A DNA stretch of 6,876 nucleotides from Chloroflexota bacterium (GTDB lineage Bacteria > Chloroflexota > Dehalococcoidia > UBA2979), in the NCBI GenBank assembly GCA_002701625.1, contig NZWK01000055.1:6563-13438 (forward strand). The letters run 5' to 3'. This document shows positions 1-6,254 of this stretch, piece after piece; positions within the stretch are counted from its first letter, which is position 1; each line of letters starts with the position of its first letter. The notes below the pieces were generated by a model. That model was not told the DNA's origin. It did no database searches and saw nothing but the letters and a program-made list of their open reading frames with translations. The translations under genes were made by a program, and so were the position numbers.

Positions 1-7
1 AGAGCTT

Positions 8-1360
8 TTAACGATTATTTTTTCCCGTTAATTTCCTATGAATTGCTATTGCAGCCTGCTTACCATCTTCCACTGCCTGAACAGTTAAATCTTCTCCAGA
101 ATTAATACAGTCACCTCCGGCCCAGACACCTTGTAGAGAGGTCTCATACTCGGCATTAACAGCAAATTTTCCAGTCCTTGTTAGCGGCATTTCATCATCC
201 GAATTCAAACTATTGTCCAGTGTTTGGCCGATGGCTTTGAAAACTACATCTACTTCTATGCTTCGAATTTCTCCTGTTACACTTAGTTTTCCTTCATGAT
301 TCAATTCCGTACATTCAAACTCAATTCCGCTAACGTGTCCATTTTCTGACTTTAATTTTTTTGGTGAAAGCCAGTATTTTACTTGGACGCCATTTGTTTG
401 TGCGAACTCCTGCTCTTTCCAGGTTGCATTCATTTGTTCAGGACCACGCCTATATACCATCGTGACATCTTCAGCTCCTAGTTTTTTGGACTCAACCGCA
501 ATATCAATAGCGGTACTTCCACCTCCGATAACCACTACACGCCGCCCGACTGATAATTCTGCGAGATTTTCTGATTGACGCAGTTCTGCAATAGTTTCTA
601 TTGCATCGTAAACACCAGCTATTTCTTCATTTTCCAAACCAAGTGAATTTGCATCTCCTAAACCGACACTTAAAAAGACCGCGTCAAATTGTTTGCGAAG
701 ATCATCCAGTTTCACATCGTGCCCCAATTTTTGATTTGTTCGGACTTCTATCCCGCCTATCTTTAAAATATAATCTACCTCTAGTTGTGCAAAATTATTA
801 ACTGTTTTATATGGAGCAATACCGTACTCATTTAGACCACTTAATTTTTCACGTGCTTCAAAGACAACAGCCTGATGTCCCAGCATCGAAAGACGGTGTG
901 CACATGAAAGACCTGCCGGGCCACCCCCAACAACTGCTATTTTTTTACCACTTGATTCAGCTCTTTCAAAAAATGTCTCGCCGCTTTCTATAAAAGAGTC
1001 AGTTGCATAACGCTGCAGTTCGCCAATACGAACAGGCTGATGATCCTGAGCTTCTCTTACACATGCTCCCTCACAAAGAGTTTCTGTCGGACAAACGCGG
1101 GCACACATTCCACCCATTATGTTTTGTGAAAGAATGTCTTTCGCCGAACCTTTCAGGTTTCCTGTAGATATTTTTCTGATAAAACTCGGAATATCTATAG
1201 ATGTGGGACACGCTTCAATGCACGGAGCGTCATAACAAAAATAACACCGGTTTGCTTCAACCAAAGCATTTCCCGGATCTAGGGGTGGATGAGAATCAGA
1301 AAAATTTAAATCTAATTGTTCCTGCGACAAGCGCCCGTTGCGAACGTCAATAGTAGTCAT
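8..1360 (-). CDS. preT: NAD(P)-dependent dihydropyrimidine dehydrogenase, PreT-type Fe-S/FAD subunit
   Basis: This 450-residue protein should supply electrons from NAD(P)H to a PreA partner that reduces uracil and thymine to their dihydro forms, the first step of reductive pyrimidine catabolism in the cytosol. The N-terminal domain has eight cysteines (C39, C42, C47, C51, C86, C90, C96, C100). Seven of them, plus Q116, fall at a constant offset of 40 from the ligands of the two N-terminal 4Fe-4S clusters of mammalian DPD, including its unusual glutamine ligand. An FAD dinucleotide-binding motif GGGPAG lies at 145-150, a NAD(P)H-binding GGGSTAID at 279-286 with YRRG at 303-306, and the closing FAD motif WAGGD is near the C terminus. 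The start is supported by GAGG seven bases upstream (plus-strand 1368-1371). It follows the nitrilase-family gene on the same strand. Glutamate synthase small subunit is the main alternative; the neighbouring gene favours PreT. preA would lie off the left edge. Confidence 0.85.
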   Translation of the reverse strand: MTTIDVRNGRLSQEQLDLNFSDSHPPLDPGNALVEANRCYFCYDAPCIEACPTSIDIPSFIRKISTGNLKGSAKDILSQNIMGGMCARVCPTETLCEGACVREAQDHQPVRIGELQRYATDSFIESGETFFERAESSGKKIAVVGGGPAGLSCAHRLSMLGHQAVVFEAREKLSGLNEYGIAPYKTVNNFAQLEVDYILKIGGIEVRTNQKLGHDVKLDDLRKQFDAVFLSVGLGDANSLGLENEEIAGVYDAIETIAELRQSENLAELSVGRRVVVIGGGSTAIDIAVESKKLGAEDVTMVYRRGPEQMNATWKEQEFAQTNGVQVKYWLSPKKLKSENGHVSGIEFECTELNHEGKLSVTGEIRSIEVDVVFKAIGQTLDNSLNSDDEMPLTRTGKFAVNAEYETSLQGVWAGGDCINSGEDLTVQAVEDGKQAAIAIHRKLTGKNNR

Positions 1361-1376
1361 ATGTAATCCTCAGTAT

Positions 1377-1416
1377 TTTTGGCGAAAATATTATATCAAA
1401 TCACAGCCCGCCAAAA
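1377..1416 (-). promoter_or_regulatory. Inverted repeat around a possible internal promoter of preT
   Basis: A perfect 8-bp inverted repeat, TTTTGGCG at 1377-1384 and CGCCAAAA at 1409-1416, brackets a minus-strand extended -10-like TGATATAAT (TATAAT at plus 1390-1395). A weak -35-like TTGTTT lies 18 bases upstream. A transcript from here would start near the left arm and have a leader of roughly 20 bases holding the preT ribosome binding site. The arm centres are 32 bp apart, about three helical turns. It could be a protein-binding operator or an RNA stem with a 24-base loop. There is no U-tract, so it is not an intrinsic terminator. The sequence match is direct; the function is inferred. Confidence 0.35.
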
Positions 1417-1419
1417 CAA

Positions 1420-2283
1420 TTATTGCAGTATAGTTAGATCTCCATAGGTTTCCGGACGGCGATCCCGGAAGAACTGCCAAAGGTTTCGAATCTCCCTGAC
1501 AGCATCCATATCCATTTCATGCACCAGCAAACCGTCACTGTGATCGTCAAGCTGTGCTTCAATTTTTCCGCGAGGGTTTACTATGTAGCTAGATCCGTAA
1601 AAGGTACCGATACTCCAAGGCTCTTCTGAACCAACTCTGTTAATTGCTCCAATGTAACAACCGTTAGCTGCTGCTGAGGCTGGTTGTTCCAGCTCCCATA
1701 AATACTGGGAAAGACCTGCGACAGTGGCGGATGGATTGACAATATATTCAGCTCCATTTAATGCAAGTGCACGCCAGCCTTCTGGAAAATGGCGATCATA
1801 ACAAATATACACACCAAGTTTACAGTATGCAGTTTCAAAAACCGGAAAACCTAAATTCCCAGGCTTGAAGAAAAATTTCTCATAAAATCCAGCAACCTGA
1901 GGTATGTGAGTTTTGCGATATTTTCCCAGATATTTACCATCTGCGTCAATCACTGCCGCTGTGTTGTAATATACACCAGTCATTTCTTCTTCATAAATTG
2001 GAACAACCATAACCATGTTATACTTCTTGGCGTATTCCTGCATAAGTTTCGTGGTTGGTCCCTCAGGGATCTTTTCGACAGCAGCATACCACTTTGCATC
2101 CTGGCTGGGACAAAAATAAGGTTGGGTGAAAACCTCCTGCATGCAAAGTACCTGCACACCTTTTTCACCTGCTTCTTCAATGTAGGGAATATGAGCTTCT
2201 ATCATTTTTTTGGTAATTTCTTCAGGAGCCATCGACGTATCTCCCTTGAGTGCCATTTGAATTAAACCGCTACGTACTTTCAT
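1420..2283 (-). CDS. Nitrilase-superfamily amidohydrolase, probable beta-ureidopropionase
   Basis: This 287-residue carbon-nitrogen hydrolase probably cleaves N-carbamoyl-beta-alanine (or the 2-methyl analogue) to the beta-amino acid, CO2 and ammonia, the last step of reductive pyrimidine breakdown. The nitrilase catalytic set is visible: E50 (in MQEVF), K124 (in KYRKTHIP) and nucleophile C161 (in ICYDRHFPEG). The second Glu, E135, and H165 sit at the same spacing from K124 and C161 as E207 and H237 do from their counterparts in human beta-ureidopropionase. The length fits one complete catalytic domain with no signal peptide. Translation starts at an ATG five bases after a strong AAGGAG (plus-strand 2289-2294). 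It is the first gene of a minus-strand pair with preT 59 bases downstream, which is the main reason for choosing the pyrimidine substrate. N-carbamoylputrescine amidase or another N-carbamoyl amino acid hydrolase cannot be excluded on sequence alone. Confidence 0.8.
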   Translation of the reverse strand: MKVRSGLIQMALKGDTSMAPEEITKKMIEAHIPYIEEAGEKGVQVLCMQEVFTQPYFCPSQDAKWYAAVEKIPEGPTTKLMQEYAKKYNMVMVVPIYEEEMTGVYYNTAAVIDADGKYLGKYRKTHIPQVAGFYEKFFFKPGNLGFPVFETAYCKLGVYICYDRHFPEGWRALALNGAEYIVNPSATVAGLSQYLWELEQPASAAANGCYIGAINRVGSEEPWSIGTFYGSSYIVNPRGKIEAQLDDHSDGLLVHEMDMDAVREIRNLWQFFRDRRPETYGDLTILQ

Positions 2284-2311
2284 TTATTCTCCTTTAATAA
2301 ATCTTTTTTGG

Positions 2312-2347
2312 TTACATACCTGTAAGCTAAATGTATGACACATACAT
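2312..2347. promoter_or_regulatory. Tandem operator-like palindromes upstream of the nitrilase gene
   Basis: ATGTATG-ACA-CATACAT (2331-2347) is a perfect 7-bp inverted repeat with a 3-base spacer. A smaller one, TTACA-tacc-TGTAA, sits at 2312-2325. Both lie 29-64 bases upstream of the nitrilase start codon, where a repressor site would overlap the promoter or transcript start. The short-spacer symmetry with GT/AC steps resembles sites bound by GntR/FadR-type dimers. That resemblance is suggestive only, since no regulator gene is in the window. Confidence 0.4.
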
Positions 2348-2403
2348 ATATATAACGTTATTTTTTTGAGTATGGGAATTGTAAGGGTAGAATTTAAGTT
2401 CGT

Positions 2404-2442
2404 CAAGACTTTTTAAAATTTTTGATTGCAAAATCAGTCTTG
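2404..2442. repeat. Inverted repeat in the divergent region
   Basis: CAAGACT (2404-2410) and AGTCTTG (2436-2442) are perfect 7-bp complements separated by 25 bases. The spacer contains a second, smaller inverted repeat, TGATT-GCAA-AATCA (2423-2436), and the palindrome TTGCAA occurs at 2426-2431 and again at 2440-2445. The arms lie about three helical turns apart. It is positioned upstream of the candidate ctaB promoter and may be an activator or repressor site. No T-tract follows in either direction that would make it a terminator. Confidence 0.3.
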
Positions 2443-2472
2443 CAAGCCGTATTTAAAATTTTGAATATTAAC

Positions 2473-2501
2473 TTGTCATCAAAATTGTTATGTGTTACTT
2501 T
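2473..2501 (+). promoter_or_regulatory. Candidate promoter for the ctaB-cox operon
   Basis: TTGTCA (2473-2478) resembles a sigma70 -35 box. After a 17-base spacer comes TACTTT (2496-2501), a poor -10 box that is preceded by TG one base upstream, as in extended -10 promoters. Transcription would start near 2508, giving a leader of about 40 bases before the ctaB ATG. In such AT-rich DNA partial matches arise easily, so this is the best candidate rather than a firm call. Confidence 0.25.
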
Positions 2502-2546
2502 TTCAAAAAAAAATTAACCAAAAACAAATAATTTAACCAGCGAATA

Positions 2547-3452
2547 ATGAGTGAAAAAGCTCTTAGTGCCGGTGATTCTCAGTATATCACATCTAGTAAA
2601 ATAAGAGATTATATTACTTTAACAAAACCGCGGTTGCTTTACAGCGTTCTCTTTAGTGCCGTTCTTGGTTTTGTCCTGCCACAATATAGTGCAATTAATG
2701 TTATTCCTTTGTTTTATTTGTTGTTAGGAACCGGGCTGACAGGTGGAGGTGCACATGCACTCAATCAATGGATGGAGCAGGTACCTGACTCAAAGATGAA
2801 CCGGACAAAGGGACGCCCTTTACCGATGGGACGACTATCTAGAAATGAAGCTCTGCTTTTTGGGGTAATTATTTCCATCACCGGTATAACAACTTTGTGG
2901 CTGACTCTCAATGCACTTACAGCTACACTTGGTTTAATAACTCTTATTTCTTACATTCTCGTTTATACCCCCCTCAAACAAAAAACAATCTCTAACACCT
3001 GGTTTGGAGGAATAACTGGTGCATTACCTCCCGTTATGGGTTGGACTGCTGCACGCGGTCAATTGGACTGGGAGGTAGTGCCCATTTTTGCTTTACTATA
3101 TTTTTGGCAACTTCCGCATTTTTTTGCCATAGCTTGGATGTATCGAGATGACTATAAAAAAAGCGGGTTCAAGATGCTCTCACTGGTTGATCAAACAGGA
3201 AAAAGAACCGCAATACAAATGCTCCTCAACGCCATTTTGATGATTGCCTCTAGCCTAGCAGTATTCATTATCGGTCAAGGAGGTCTGTTTTATCTAACAG
3301 GTGCAATTTTGCTTGGTTTAGTATATATTAGAGTGATTAGTTTATTTTTCAGTGAAAGTAGTATAGAAAATGCACGAAAGGTTTTTCTTTCTTCAATTAT
3401 TTATTTACCCGTTCTGATTACTATTATAATTCTGGAACAATTTTTTTATTAA
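2547..3452 (+). CDS. ctaB: Protoheme IX farnesyltransferase (heme O synthase)
   Basis: This 301-residue UbiA-family membrane prenyltransferase attaches a farnesyl group to heme B to give heme O, the precursor of the heme A used by the oxidase encoded downstream. The family signatures are intact: TKPRLL at 26-31, the first aspartate-rich loop with N73, E77, D81, M84, R86, R90 and P91, the YTPLKQ segment at 140-145, the YFWQLPHF helix at 185-192, and the second loop RDDYKKSGFKML at 200-211. Length and the many hydrophobic helices match the family. The ATG at 2547 has no recognisable Shine-Dalgarno upstream, unlike most other genes here, and no better in-frame start is apparent. It opens the plus-strand operon and is followed 30 bases later by the small membrane ORF. 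Heme A synthase (ctaA), the next enzyme, is not in the window. Confidence 0.95.
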   Translation: MSEKALSAGDSQYITSSKIRDYITLTKPRLLYSVLFSAVLGFVLPQYSAINVIPLFYLLLGTGLTGGGAHALNQWMEQVPDSKMNRTKGRPLPMGRLSRNEALLFGVIISITGITTLWLTLNALTATLGLITLISYILVYTPLKQKTISNTWFGGITGALPPVMGWTAARGQLDWEVVPIFALLYFWQLPHFFAIAWMYRDDYKKSGFKMLSLVDQTGKRTAIQMLLNAILMIASSLAVFIIGQGGLFYLTGAILLGLVYIRVISLFFSESSIENARKVFLSSIIYLPVLITIIILEQFFY

Positions 3453-3482
3453 TCAAACAAAATTTCTTTTTTTTGGAGGTCT

Positions 3483-3590
3483 ATGGAAGAAGATGATTCT
3501 GATGTAATGGTGAAGAAGGTTTTTTATGTCATCCTCGGTGGATGTATTTTGTTTATGGCAGGTGCATACATTTTTGCTTTTAATGCCTGA
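3483..3590 (+). CDS. Small single-span membrane protein in the cox operon (35 aa)
   Basis: This short ORF is not identified with any known family. It encodes 35 residues: an acidic start (MEEDDSDVM), a KK pair at 11-12, one hydrophobic helix at about 13-33 containing GG (19-20) and C21, and a two-residue tail. The positive-inside rule predicts a cytoplasmic N terminus. A strong GGAGGT (3475-3480) lies upstream but only two bases from the ATG, closer than usual, which might lower translation. The next in-frame Met (M9) would be 26 bases away, too far. It sits in the same direction between ctaB and coxB, with 30 and 76 bases on either side. That position and form suggest a small accessory subunit or assembly factor of the oxidase, comparable in kind to the single-helix subunit IV of the Paracoccus enzyme. 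This role is inferred from context only. Confidence 0.6.
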   Translation: MEEDDSDVMVKKVFYVILGGCILFMAGAYIFAFNA

Positions 3591-3603
3591 AAAAAATATT
3601 TCT

Positions 3604-3609
3604 TATAAT
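3604..3609 (+). promoter_or_regulatory. Consensus -10 box upstream of coxB
   Basis: A perfect TATAAT lies 57 bases before the coxB start, just after the small ORF. No convincing -35 box is present at 16-18 bases upstream. If active, it would give coxB-coxA-coxC a promoter of their own with a leader of about 50 bases that includes the small hairpin at 3626-3639. Chance occurrence in AT-rich DNA is a real possibility. Confidence 0.2.
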
Positions 3610-3625
3610 ACTTTTTACACACTAA

Positions 3626-3639
3626 TCGCTTAAGAGCGA
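3626..3639 (+). other. Small hairpin in the coxB leader
   Basis: TCGCT-TAAG-AGCGA forms a 5-bp stem with a 4-base loop, 27 bases upstream of the coxB ATG. No U-run follows, so it is not a terminator. It lies just before a start codon that lacks a Shine-Dalgarno, and might affect ribosome access or mark an RNA-processing site. The pairing is visible; any role is speculative. Confidence 0.25.
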
Positions 3640-3666
3640 ACAACGAAATTGGACTAAAAAATTAAG

Positions 3667-4446
3667 ATGATTGAATATTTTGTACAAAGCGCATCCTCTT
3701 TTGCAGGTGATATAGACAACCTTTTCCTTGTGATCACATTAATCATCGGGTTCTGGTTTATTTTGACATTCGGCATACTCGTATATCTAATAATACGATT
3801 CCGCAGGAAAGATGGGGTGAAGGCCCAATACATTGCTGGAGAAAAGCACAGCGAAACAAAGTGGACGCACTATCCCCACTATGCGGTGATTGCAATGGAT
3901 GTTGTCATAATAGCTGTAAACATACTTGTTTGGGTCGAAATTAAACAAACTCTTCCTCCAAGAGACAATTTAGTAAGAGTAATAGGACAGCAATGGACTT
4001 GGTCTTTCATACATGCTGGTCCCGATGGTGAGCTTGACACACCAGATGATGTAGCAACAGCAAATGACCTTCATGTAAAAGTTGGAGAGACCTACCATTT
4101 CGAACTGCAGTCTCGTGACGTCCTACACAACTTTTCTGTTCCGGCTTTTCGATTGAGACAGGATGCTGTACCAGGTAGGACAATCAGTGGCTGGTTTAAA
4201 CCAACCAAAACAGGCACATTTGATTTACAGTGCGCAGAAATGTGTGGATATGGTCATGGAATCATGGGGGCAGCTGTAACAGTCCATTCTAAAGAAAGTT
4301 ATGAAAATACCATGGCTCAAATACGAAAAGGCACCTATGAGAGTCATTATCAAAAACGTAGGGGTACTAAAACAGGTCTGCCATCTAAGACATCCTATGT
4401 CGAAGATAAGGATTCCTTTGCTACACTTCTAGCCAGTATTTTTTAG
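3667..4446 (+). CDS. coxB: Cytochrome c oxidase subunit II
   Basis: This 259-residue subunit carries the CuA centre that accepts electrons from cytochrome c on the periplasmic side. Two transmembrane helices (about 19-43 and 72-90) precede the cupredoxin domain. All CuA ligands are present: H154 (in DVLHNFSVP), C189, E191, C193, H197 and M200. W110 in QWTW matches the electron-entry tryptophan. E63 in SETKWT matches the conserved Glu at the mouth of the K channel (bovine E62). There is no lipobox or clear cleavable signal, and no fused cytochrome c domain. An insertion with GPDGELDTPDD (118-128) follows the tryptophan motif. A polar, basic tail of about 50 residues follows the CuA domain. The ATG lacks a Shine-Dalgarno; an in-frame stop at 3655-3657 rules out a much longer protein. 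The coxA start follows 27 bases downstream, in the same operon. Confidence 0.95.
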   Translation: MIEYFVQSASSFAGDIDNLFLVITLIIGFWFILTFGILVYLIIRFRRKDGVKAQYIAGEKHSETKWTHYPHYAVIAMDVVIIAVNILVWVEIKQTLPPRDNLVRVIGQQWTWSFIHAGPDGELDTPDDVATANDLHVKVGETYHFELQSRDVLHNFSVPAFRLRQDAVPGRTISGWFKPTKTGTFDLQCAEMCGYGHGIMGAAVTVHSKESYENTMAQIRKGTYESHYQKRRGTKTGLPSKTSYVEDKDSFATLLASIF

Positions 4447-4473
4447 TCAATTATATAATTTAAGAGGAAAACA

Positions 4474-6183
4474 ATGAGCCAAGCTACTGCTGCTGTAAAG
4501 AAAGATTCTCAAGCAGAACATCATGAAGAATTAAGTTTTTTATACAAATATATACTTCCTGTTGATCATAAAATCATCGGTATGCAGTACATATTCACCG
4601 GGATGATTATGGCGATTATTGGAGGATATTTTTCATATGCATTCCGGATGCAATTAGCCTTTCCTGGAGAAGTAGTGCCTCTCTATGGTCTGGTTGGACC
4701 CGGAGAATACAATATGCTTGTAACCAATCATGGAACCATAATGATCTTCTGGGTGGCAATGCCTGTGCTCATAGCTGGTTTCGGTAATTATCTGATCCCA
4801 TTGATGATTGGATGTGATGATATGGTTTTCCCGAGATTGAATCGTTTATCGTATCAAATTTTTTTGGTCAGTGCACTTGTGTTGATCGCATCCTTCTTCG
4901 TCACTGGAGGAGGTTTTGGAGGGGCATGGACATCTTATCCTCCACTTTCTAGTGTTGCTGAATACAGTCTTACCGATTGGGGTGCTTCTTTATGGATTCT
5001 TGCTGTAGCGCTGGAATTTGTTTCATTTTTGCTTGGTGGAATCAATTTTATTACAACAACAATGAACGCTAGAGCGCCGGGTATGAAAATGATGGATATC
5101 CCAATTGCAGTTTGGTTTATAGTGATTGCTGTAATTTTGTTTATGGCATCCGTAGGACCGCTCATAGCCGGTGCCGTAATGCTATTCATGGATCAGAGAC
5201 TAGGCACCTCATTTTTCTTACCTTCAGGTGGAGGAGATCCACTCCTCTGGCAACACCTGTTCTGGTTTTTCGGACACCCTGAGGTCTATGTAGTACTTCT
5301 TCCAACTATGGGAATCGTTGCAGATATCATCACAGTTTTCTCACGCAAAAAATTATTTGGATATAGAACAGTACTTTATACTGCGTTTGCTACAGGGGGG
5401 TTATCCTTCGTTGTTTGGGCGCATCACCAATTTATCGCAGGTATCGATCCACGAATGGCTAATGTTTTTGTAGTTACAACTGTTTTGATTTCAATTCCTC
5501 TTGCAGAAATGATGTTCAGTTATATTGCTACACTCTATGGAGGTTCAATTGAATTAAAAACACCTATGCTCTGGGCTTTAGGCTTTTTGGCTGCTTTTTT
5601 GATTGGAGGTGTTACAGGTATTTACCTAGGAGCAAGTGCTTTAGACGTATATTTTCATGACTCATATTTTGTTCTCGCGCACTTCCATTACACTTTTTTC
5701 CCAATAACGATAATCGGCATGTTTGCCGCACTAACTTTCTGGTTTCCAAAAATGTTTGGACGAATGATGAATGAGACTCTTGGTAAAATTCACTTTTGGG
5801 GAACATTCATTCCTTTTAACTGCATTTTTCTACCACTATTCTTTTTGGGTTTGGCGGGCCAAAACAGACGAGTATATAATTTTCAATTATATCCTGATTT
5901 AGCAACCCAGGACTTACAGAACATCCGTATTTTTGCAACATTAAGTCTGGTCGTCATGTTGATATTTCAACTGGTATTCATATATAATTTTTTCGTAAGT
6001 ATGTTTAAAGGAGAAAAGGCTCCAAATAATCCCTGGAATGCAAATACGTTGGAGTGGAGTATACCTTCTCCTCCACCTCACGGTAATTTCAAGACTCTTC
6101 CCACAGTCTACCGCGGGGCATATGAATACAGCGTACCAGGGCGAGAATTGGATTACTGGCCGCAAAATGAAGCTCCCAGGTAA
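4474..6183 (+). CDS. coxA: Cytochrome c oxidase subunit I, A1-type with altered K channel
   Basis: This 569-residue catalytic subunit reduces O2 to water at heme a3/CuB and pumps protons. The ligands are complete: H86 and H405 for heme a, H403 for heme a3, and H268, H317 and H318 for CuB. Y272, the residue cross-linked to a CuB histidine in known oxidases, and E270 lie in HPEVY, which defines the A1 type. H395 and D396 match the Mg-site pair, and the RR in QNRRVYNF the propionate arginines. D-channel entrance residues D116, N105, N123 and N191 are kept. By gap-free alignment to bovine subunit I, however, K-channel residues S255, T316 and K319 are A283, L343 and M346, with D284 and E345 beside them. 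E181 and F185 replace A153 and S157 in helix IV. AGAGGA (4463-4468) five bases upstream fixes the start. coxC follows after 71 bases. Confidence 0.97.
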   Translation: MSQATAAVKKDSQAEHHEELSFLYKYILPVDHKIIGMQYIFTGMIMAIIGGYFSYAFRMQLAFPGEVVPLYGLVGPGEYNMLVTNHGTIMIFWVAMPVLIAGFGNYLIPLMIGCDDMVFPRLNRLSYQIFLVSALVLIASFFVTGGGFGGAWTSYPPLSSVAEYSLTDWGASLWILAVALEFVSFLLGGINFITTTMNARAPGMKMMDIPIAVWFIVIAVILFMASVGPLIAGAVMLFMDQRLGTSFFLPSGGGDPLLWQHLFWFFGHPEVYVVLLPTMGIVADIITVFSRKKLFGYRTVLYTAFATGGLSFVVWAHHQFIAGIDPRMANVFVVTTVLISIPLAEMMFSYIATLYGGSIELKTPMLWALGFLAAFLIGGVTGIYLGASALDVYFHDSYFVLAHFHYTFFPITIIGMFAALTFWFPKMFGRMMNETLGKIHFWGTFIPFNCIFLPLFFLGLAGQNRRVYNFQLYPDLATQDLQNIRIFATLSLVVMLIFQLVFIYNFFVSMFKGEKAPNNPWNANTLEWSIPSPPPHGNFKTLPTVYRGAYEYSVPGRELDYWPQNEAPR

Positions 6184-6254
6184 AAAATAGAAGTTTCACA
6201 TTAAAACAAGTACGAATGGTGATCTTGTTAATCAATTAATAAAAAAAGGTATAA

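Larger units (their letters stand above)
2284..2546. promoter_or_regulatory. Divergent intergenic promoter region
   Basis: These 263 very AT-rich bases separate the starts of the minus-strand nitrilase gene and plus-strand ctaB, so both operon promoters should lie here. The nitrilase side (2284-2361) holds a strong Shine-Dalgarno, two small palindromes and the 10-bp palindrome ATAACGTTAT (2352-2361). The middle holds a 7-bp inverted repeat at 2404-2442. The ctaB side has a candidate promoter at about 2473-2501. No reading frame with a credible ribosome binding site was seen in it. Confidence 0.7.

Noticed and set aside
601..993. Plus-strand ORFs of 60 and 66 codons inside preT
   Set aside because: They are antisense to a clearly conserved gene, lack ribosome binding sites and show no recognisable protein features.
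1906..2265. Plus-strand 119-codon ORF opposite the nitrilase gene
   Set aside because: The opposite strand encodes an intact catalytic enzyme with all active-site residues; this is a shadow frame rich in Phe, His and Cys.
3591..3666. A possible further small gene between the 35-codon ORF and coxB
   Set aside because: I found no ATG-initiated frame with a ribosome binding site here, and the coxB frame is closed by TAA at 3655-3657.
5275..5514. CoxA as a nitric oxide reductase rather than an oxygen reductase
   Set aside because: The loss of the K-channel Lys raised this, but the active-site Tyr (Y272), the A1-type Glu (E270), the complete CuA subunit II and a subunit III all point to an O2-reducing cytochrome c oxidase.
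4935..6165. Minus-strand ORFs of 64-84 codons inside coxA
   Set aside because: They are complementary to conserved membrane-helix sequence of subunit I and have no supporting start signals.
6205..6229. Hairpin AACAAG/CTTGTT between coxA and coxC as a terminator
   Set aside because: The stem is only 6 bp, AT-rich, has a 13-base loop and no following U-run; coxC clearly continues the operon.
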